IMG/VR virus record: IMGVR_UViG_3300025769_000210
Location: 1 to 46,410 of that record
Strand: one strand, 5' to 3'
Source of the DNA: a virus
Length of the DNA: 46,410 bases
Position 1 is the stretch's first letter, and every line of letters starts with the position of its first letter. Position numbers and translations under genes: made by a program. Under the pieces are notes generated by a model. The model was not told where the DNA came from. It searched no databases and was given only the letters and a program-made list of their open reading frames with translations. Shown here piece by piece: positions 44,301-46,410 of the stretch.

Positions 44301-46410
44301 TATTAGTTTATATACAGAAACGCAAACAATTTTACCTCCCCATGGTAAATCCAGAACACTGTTTGGAAGCACAATTAAATTTAATGACCGTGACTCTGTA
44401 GTTATTTCTGCACCTGCAAGCACAAGATATTTAGGTACAACGTTTGATTTTGTTGATGATGAAAATTTACATAACGACACAGTGTTTGATAATAATGCAA
44501 CAAGATTCGTAGATGATTATCCAAACGCTGGCGCCGTATATATGTTTGATTATCTTGCCAATTATAATGGTAGTTTAGCAGATCCAGGACAGTTTGTGTA
44601 TGCACAACATTGTAACTCACTTGACGAAAACTATGGATATCAGCCATATTATGGAACAGCATTAGACTTTAACGATAATCAAGTAGTTATCGGAACACCT
44701 AATTATTCTTACACAGACATATCAGGACAGATTAATGTCTATAGAAATAGCACTGGTCTTAAAGACTGGGGAATTTACAGAGAATCTGCTCCTATCGTTG
44801 ACATTGAAAAAATTCAAAACGTTCAGTTATATAGTGCAGAAACAAATAATACACTAGTCAATTTTGATTATCCAGATCCAATGCAAAATAAATTATTGGG
44901 TGCTATTAGACAAAACTTAGATTATGTTAGCAATATAGATCCTGCAACATATAATTCTGACGGCGGCAGAGTAAGAAGTTCTGGTATGACTTGGGGTGTT
45001 AATCAAGTTGGCCAAATGTGGTTCGACACATCTAAAGTACGCTGGATGAACTATCATCAAAATGATGTAACTTATAACAGTAGATATTGGGGTAGAGTTT
45101 TTCCTGGATCTGACGTTTATGTTTGTACTTGGATTGAAAGCAATGTTCCACCAGACGGTTACACAGGAAGAGGAACACCTAAAGATATTACTCAATATGT
45201 TATAGAATCAAGGTTAAATGCATCAGGTGTTGTTACGCCAATGTACTATTATTGGGTGCGTAACAGCAATATTATTAATCAACAGATTGGCAAAACATTA
45301 AGTGACAGAACGTTACAAGATTATATTATTAATCCTAAAAATACAGGCATACCTTTCTTTGCACCGTTGTTACCTAACACGTTTGCATTGTACAACGCAC
45401 AGCCGTTTCTTAATGCAAACGATTCAGTATTACATGTTGGTTTTGCAACTGGATTAAGTGACGATCAACCGCACCAAGAGTTTAATTTAATTAGAGCAAA
45501 CTCTGCTGATGACTTCTTGCCGGGTCTGCCCAAGTTTGGTCCCGAAACTGCAACTAATAGACCCGAAGGTCTATATGACAGAATGTTAGATTCTATGTCA
45601 GGAGTCGATGAGGTAGGTGGAGTTGTTCCTAATCCATACTTACCAAAAGCAGTGCAGTCAGGTGTGTTGGCAAGACCAAGACAAAGTTTCTTCTTTAACA
45701 GATTCTTTGCACTTAAAAACTACTTAGAATACGCAAACACTATTCTTGCACAGTATCCTATTGCTGAAACTAGACGAGAAGCATCGTTCTTGTTCCAAAC
45801 AGGAGAATACTATAATACTACTGATTATTGGGAATACATTAACTGGTGGTTGCCTACCCCGTCAACAGAAGTTCAATATAATAACAATACCAAGTCTACA
45901 CAAACTGTAGCAATTTATGCCGATCTTGCAAAATTAAATGTGGCACGAAATACTATTGTTACTGTTGATGAAAACGGTGAAGGTAAGTGGGAAATGTATC
46001 GTTATGACGGTACAGGTGTTTGGACACGCATCGGTTTAGAAAACGGCACAATAAAATTTAAGACTTACTTGTGGGATTACGCCGCAGGTAAAACAGGATT
46101 CGGTGACAATTTCTTTGACACTGCATCTTTTGACGAATATCCAAGTGAAGAAACACGTTGGATTGTTAGAGCATTAAATGAACAAATTTATATTGATGAA
46201 CTTGTAGAACACAGAAACAAATCACTAATTATTTTGTTTGAATACATCAATAGTGAAACAGATGAGTCACAGAATTATCTGCCATGGCTCAACAAAACTT
46301 CTTTGGTTGACGTAACGCACACGATAAGGGAACTAAAACCTATAGAAAACTTCCAATCAGACAACCAAGAATTTTTAGCAGGATACTTAAACGAAGTCAA
46401 ACCTTATCAC
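35353..46410 (+). CDS. Giant baseplate-wedge-position structural protein, at least 3686 aa, 3' end outside window
   Basis: One frame, open from ATG 35353 (AAGG 8 nt upstream) to the last base, ending ...AGYLNEVKPYH. It follows gp6, the T4 gene 7 slot, but T4 gp7 has 1032 aa. The N-terminus (RIRTLEFLPEIFKTPSNAEF, then FYSWDSFTNLDKLINFNEYYW at about 117-137) is an anchoring domain of a kind I recall from large marine phage structural proteins. Residues about 165-260 include LLRGGTYRFAVNQETGFWIQ, a cupredoxin-like strand pair. Modules near 330-415 and 2717-2796 (YYVKDI/YYIEDI type) and near 726-775 and 2577-2622 (GTTDW type) are repeated. Residues about 2440-3130 form seven FG-GAP-like blades. 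The last 500 residues are helical. Likely a peripheral wedge or fibre-network scaffold with sugar-binding modules. Gene 7 equivalence is by position only. Confidence 0.8.
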   Translation, partial: MSHRIRTLEFLPEIFKTPSNAEFLGATLDQLVNPPKNETLQGYVGSKFGYGVNAKDFYVTEPTKTRTDYQLAPGVAFLKNNQSVAQDFVTYPGIIDALKLKGSVTLDNSKLFQSEFYSWDSFTNLDKLINFNEYYWIPEGPPVVTVASATVFAETDYIVSDLPQAYNIRPSGAASGSLNPTITLLRGGTYRFAVNQETGFWIQGVPGVTGYDGNQYTRDILGVSNNGANQGYVTFTVPSRSAQDQFVFPGNNTVDVVTNELFENINGKLLSEIGGIDGVTSLDGLTVMFYDTEDPDEIGYVQAFFDENGANYDVNLVSPEIVAPVTLSIDQTTTTQLVLASGDTSGLIENQTVTFTQPDGLPLLGGLSVDKIYYVKDIISSTTFTISETLGGITLPLLAGTGEMVANVNEGLFEEGFYSAVSENFYTITYVGDPTDPTIRLIPSGVIPTEEKITVIYGTEYIGLDFYRSADGIILQIPYLSALLDTLYYQDGVNPNKVGVIRLIESNLTNTLNVNEDILGQQTFTSTNGVVFTNGLKVQFDGDVVPSSYLNGEYYVEGVGTSIELVPVNKLLCPEDFTGANYIPYDTLPYSIGNFDTELFIPVDPDYITIARNSINNNAWSRSNRWFHIEVINATAQYNEDPTIITTYATGTNKAKRPIIEFYPNLKLFNSGAASKNPVDFIDTRTTNAFTKVANQQSYYPDVETYTDYTATISAVTETAISESSFTIGNKYKIVSLGTTDWNTLAGTNGITYKVNDIVTAVTVGAGSGTASPVSTTITVPTSNVYTAFQVGMYITDSTNVLPTNTQIDSIDIVGSNTILEVSWASPATFAETINSSIVGSDTTVDQYALFSGARIVFAADTNISVRNKIWIVGFSKLSTGGPTVITLTESEDSPVEENDQTVSLRGYNYQGSTFWFDGQYWSEAQQKLTVNQAPLFDVFDNNGISFGDADYYQGTSFIGNKLFAYGIGTGANDTVLGFPLSYSNIDNVGDISFDVALNSQSFSYVTGTEPIEQKVNTGYVYDYTTNADFTRELGWQTAVAPSVQYQIFELEYTKGTTAQFTCDIAVLPEDPDNTAKWPRIQVYINNVFVLPTDYVVTSTDKTTVVTLNTAPVDDTPIQILLLSDQVSDTAYYGIPINLNNNPFNGDLTTVNIGDVRSQYQNIFVNAPSIEGAIFGSNNYRDLGNLVPYGTKIIQNSASLVLPGTFSRKSEHNIFDALQFNSESYVQYKQLLVKTASDIDWEQRFSASYILDQTLDAVTSAKSEIDPFFWSDMMPSQAPYQSNNYTFANALQESVYPLTKIYNFETANYSGVLVYLTRTVQGTQVTTQLIKDRDYTVSTTSPSLNVTVLLQPNDVITIKEYNQTYGSYVPNTPTKLGLYPKFIPQVILATNYSTPVYVIQGHDGSYTTLYGDYSEEYGLTDFRDQLMLEFEQRIYNNIKLSSEVPINEYEIMPGFFREGTYSNEDFLKMYSPMFLNWAGSNRINYKTQQGYSSTNQFSYNYTAAGNKLTNTPVYQGYWRGLYKYFYDSFQPNTAPWEMLGFANMPDWWTDRYGPAPYTSNNDILWADLEAGYIWNNGDPITDEKVARPGLSKIIPVDAQGNLRSPMDAIIGQYNSNTFRRDWKVGDVASAELSYRRSSTWPFDLIKLFALTKPAQLFNLAVDLDNYKYNTEFKQYLVDNRTHLIINDIQVYGSGTPKTSYLNWIVDYEKVRGVDATTSLTDLFNNLDVRLIYRLAGYSDKTLLKFFVEKGTPNSNNASLLIPDESYAVLLHDNQPEDTIKYSAVVLQITNDGWRVYGNSQSQAFFVIDKPVNNGNNRQITVDEITVKIPNEFTTSETQETLVPYGTIFYTPQEVATFLAGYSSYLRRKGMVFDEIDSGVEINWDFITKEFLYWSQTGWENGSIITLNPAAQNLKINRESQIVQPLTVTQNNFILNQNLYPIKTNDLAITRLDTEFNVKTLNSGDAMSYLQVNLSNFEHGIVFDNVTVFNDVIYNLITGLRQNRIYMRGVKTAEWNGTMFASGFILNQDNIEPWAVGKKYAKGMIVTYKNKYWTALKTIQPASKFQETEWLVTDYDEIQKGLLPNSSTRSYEQTLYYNTNTANLEQDADQLSFSLIGYRPRDYLALVDLTDITQVNVYKNLIKNKGTPNAVSAFKGANLPQGGIDYDVYENWAILSGQFGGTLNSNFVDFKVNQSKLTGNPGIVSITNGTPTPGAMQEVSIHNLYNYARPVTDPNVLLTTNSSYADSLYPTAGYVNYDDVRMASYTYAGLRRARNSKDLGVPIRAFYVRDYAWIANFKEKWRVFTWKPVSRVTGAQFLGEKVTQIRFEDRHNLKKLDTICFINVSPEIDGYYVAIAIVDAFTININLTLRDAQPVQVTNSGLGLTFISQRVAKPSNIPDTDLLEAEFTKNTVWVDEGENGDWAVYRKSINYTQLNELDRADGISFGSAVAYGPRMGYLIGDADVGKVYRYGYNETTNNFDEDTGSLLTGGISFGTSLSASDNMYIVSEPTGTPNLHIYTLNNTVLTDDIVEYQPAISVPSGVGTDVVISKDKNWIFAGYPSDNKVYIYRKQRIPFEAGFFVVGQTYEITEVGDTDWESIGAVEGKTGITFIATGVGSGTGIANQVTYNTTPIIIDGATQGAVAGDNFGFSVSTDYNGDTLAVGAPYKTGTSNLTNFGNGYIYQRLIQNIESQYTNGEDQYQQFPIAFTPTVTSSSATVVASNYITLASTTGMNVNDPVVFDGADFGDSGISSSTVYYIEDIVGNTISLKTTRSTTTPVTLTDTPSVTFTAYVQSEAITAKVNGTIVNDNNYAVLGTNLRYYSILRAGDILTVESNEFQWAQTVDAPNTNRVGIQFGYDTAITNSANEILFGAPGEIVENGEETIDGAVHRYTDAGAKYGSVVGTEECSLTTSRVLLINGYRIPLAGGSNAQQVATQINNNGITNITASASDNKLILSTISPGLSVINEKLKLQQTDDELFAELGISLYTETQTILPPHGKSRTLFGSTIKFNDRDSVVISAPASTRYLGTTFDFVDDENLHNDTVFDNNATRFVDDYPNAGAVYMFDYLANYNGSLADPGQFVYAQHCNSLDENYGYQPYYGTALDFNDNQVVIGTPNYSYTDISGQINVYRNSTGLKDWGIYRESAPIVDIEKIQNVQLYSAETNNTLVNFDYPDPMQNKLLGAIRQNLDYVSNIDPATYNSDGGRVRSSGMTWGVNQVGQMWFDTSKVRWMNYHQNDVTYNSRYWGRVFPGSDVYVCTWIESNVPPDGYTGRGTPKDITQYVIESRLNASGVVTPMYYYWVRNSNIINQQIGKTLSDRTLQDYIINPKNTGIPFFAPLLPNTFALYNAQPFLNANDSVLHVGFATGLSDDQPHQEFNLIRANSADDFLPGLPKFGPETATNRPEGLYDRMLDSMSGVDEVGGVVPNPYLPKAVQSGVLARPRQSFFFNRFFALKNYLEYANTILAQYPIAETRREASFLFQTGEYYNTTDYWEYINWWLPTPSTEVQYNNNTKSTQTVAIYADLAKLNVARNTIVTVDENGEGKWEMYRYDGTGVWTRIGLENGTIKFKTYLWDYAAGKTGFGDNFFDTASFDEYPSEETRWIVRALNEQIYIDELVEHRNKSLIILFEYINSETDESQNYLPWLNKTSLVDVTHTIRELKPIENFQSDNQEFLAGYLNEVKPYH
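37528..37675 (+). repeat. GTTDW module, copy 1 (inside giant protein)
   Basis: Encodes FTIGNKYKIVSLGTTDWNTL followed by GITYKVN and VGAGSGTAS. The same order (xGxxYxIxxxGxTDWxxxG...GxGSGTG) recurs at 43084-43215. A small module I associate with marine phage virion proteins. Confidence 0.7.
42679..44739 (+). other. Seven FG-GAP-like propeller blades with inserted modules
   Basis: Blade starts, by the FG(S/T/Y) plus hydrophobic strand pattern: SFGSAVAYGPRMGYLIGDA (42679), SFGTSLSASDNMYIVSEP (about 42823), GVGTDVVISKDKNWIFAGYP (about 42970), DNFGFSVSTDYNGDTLAVGAP (about 43282), QFGYDTAITNSANEILFGAP (about 43909), LFGSTIKFNDRDSVVISAP (about 44359), YYGTALDFNDNQVVIGTP (about 44647). Most end with a VY(I/R/M)Y-like strand. 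Seven units match the integrin-type propeller count. Extra modules lie between blades 3/4, 4/5 and 5/6. Confidence 0.6.
43084..43215 (+). repeat. GTTDW module, copy 2 (inside giant protein)
   Basis: Encodes FFVVGQTYEITEVGDTDWES, then IGAVEGKTGITFIATGVGSG. Inserted between the third and fourth propeller blades. Partner of 37528-37675, 5.5 kb away in the same gene. Confidence 0.7.

Noticed and set aside
1-46410. CRISPR array, insertion sequence, integrase or attachment site
   Set aside because: No regularly spaced identical repeats, transposase motifs or flanking direct repeats were seen. The content fits a lytic T4-like phage.

Overview
This window is part of the genome of a T4-like myovirus, most likely a marine one. 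It carries the T4 head genes in T4 order (20, two small prohead-core genes, 21, 22, 23), the baseplate genes (26/51, 53, hub, 5, 25, 6, then a giant wedge-position gene), the recombination nucleases 46/47 and a gp55-type late sigma factor. The DNA is AT-rich. Several proteins have the form I associate with phages of abundant marine bacteria: oversized modular fibre and baseplate proteins, a radical SAM gene, and late-promoter boxes of the type NATAAATA. The host is not shown by the sequence; a SAR11-like or other AT-rich marine host is only an inference.

Layout. 1-4544 (minus): three consecutive fibre-like genes, the last cut by the window edge. 4644-6774: a degenerate HNH/zinc-ribbon gene (plus), then a three-gene accessory operon (minus) behind a near-consensus sigma70 promoter. 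6859-12945 (minus): head genes, ending in a perfect intrinsic terminator after gp23. 12972-16736 (minus): a 1254-residue tape-measure-like protein. 16846-17903 (plus): gp26 and gp51, apparently joined by a programmed -1 ribosomal frameshift. 17904-18381: about 480 bp with no gene but many hairpins, a candidate structured RNA. 18382-23783 (minus): sigma factor gp55, gp47, gp46, a radical SAM protein and a PD-(D/E)XK nuclease. 23971-46410 (plus): baseplate genes, ending in one reading frame of at least 3686 codons that leaves the window still open.

Regulation can be read in unusual detail. I find about eleven boxes resembling the T4 late promoter TATAAATA in front of structural genes. At both main divergent junctions (tape measure/gp26 and gp55/tube-like protein) the boxes come as face-to-face inverted pairs, and three plus-strand promoters share an upstream CGGTTTTT element. 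Three genes have the box exactly 5 nt before the ATG, which predicts leaderless late mRNAs. gp55 has a sigma70-type promoter plus a late box, suggesting self-activation.

The most interesting points are the gp26/gp51 frameshift site (T TTT TTC right before the gp26 stop), the hairpin-rich gene-free region, the seven-bladed FG-GAP-like propeller with inserted modules inside the giant baseplate protein, and the promoter architecture. All function calls come from reading motifs and synteny; no database search was run.
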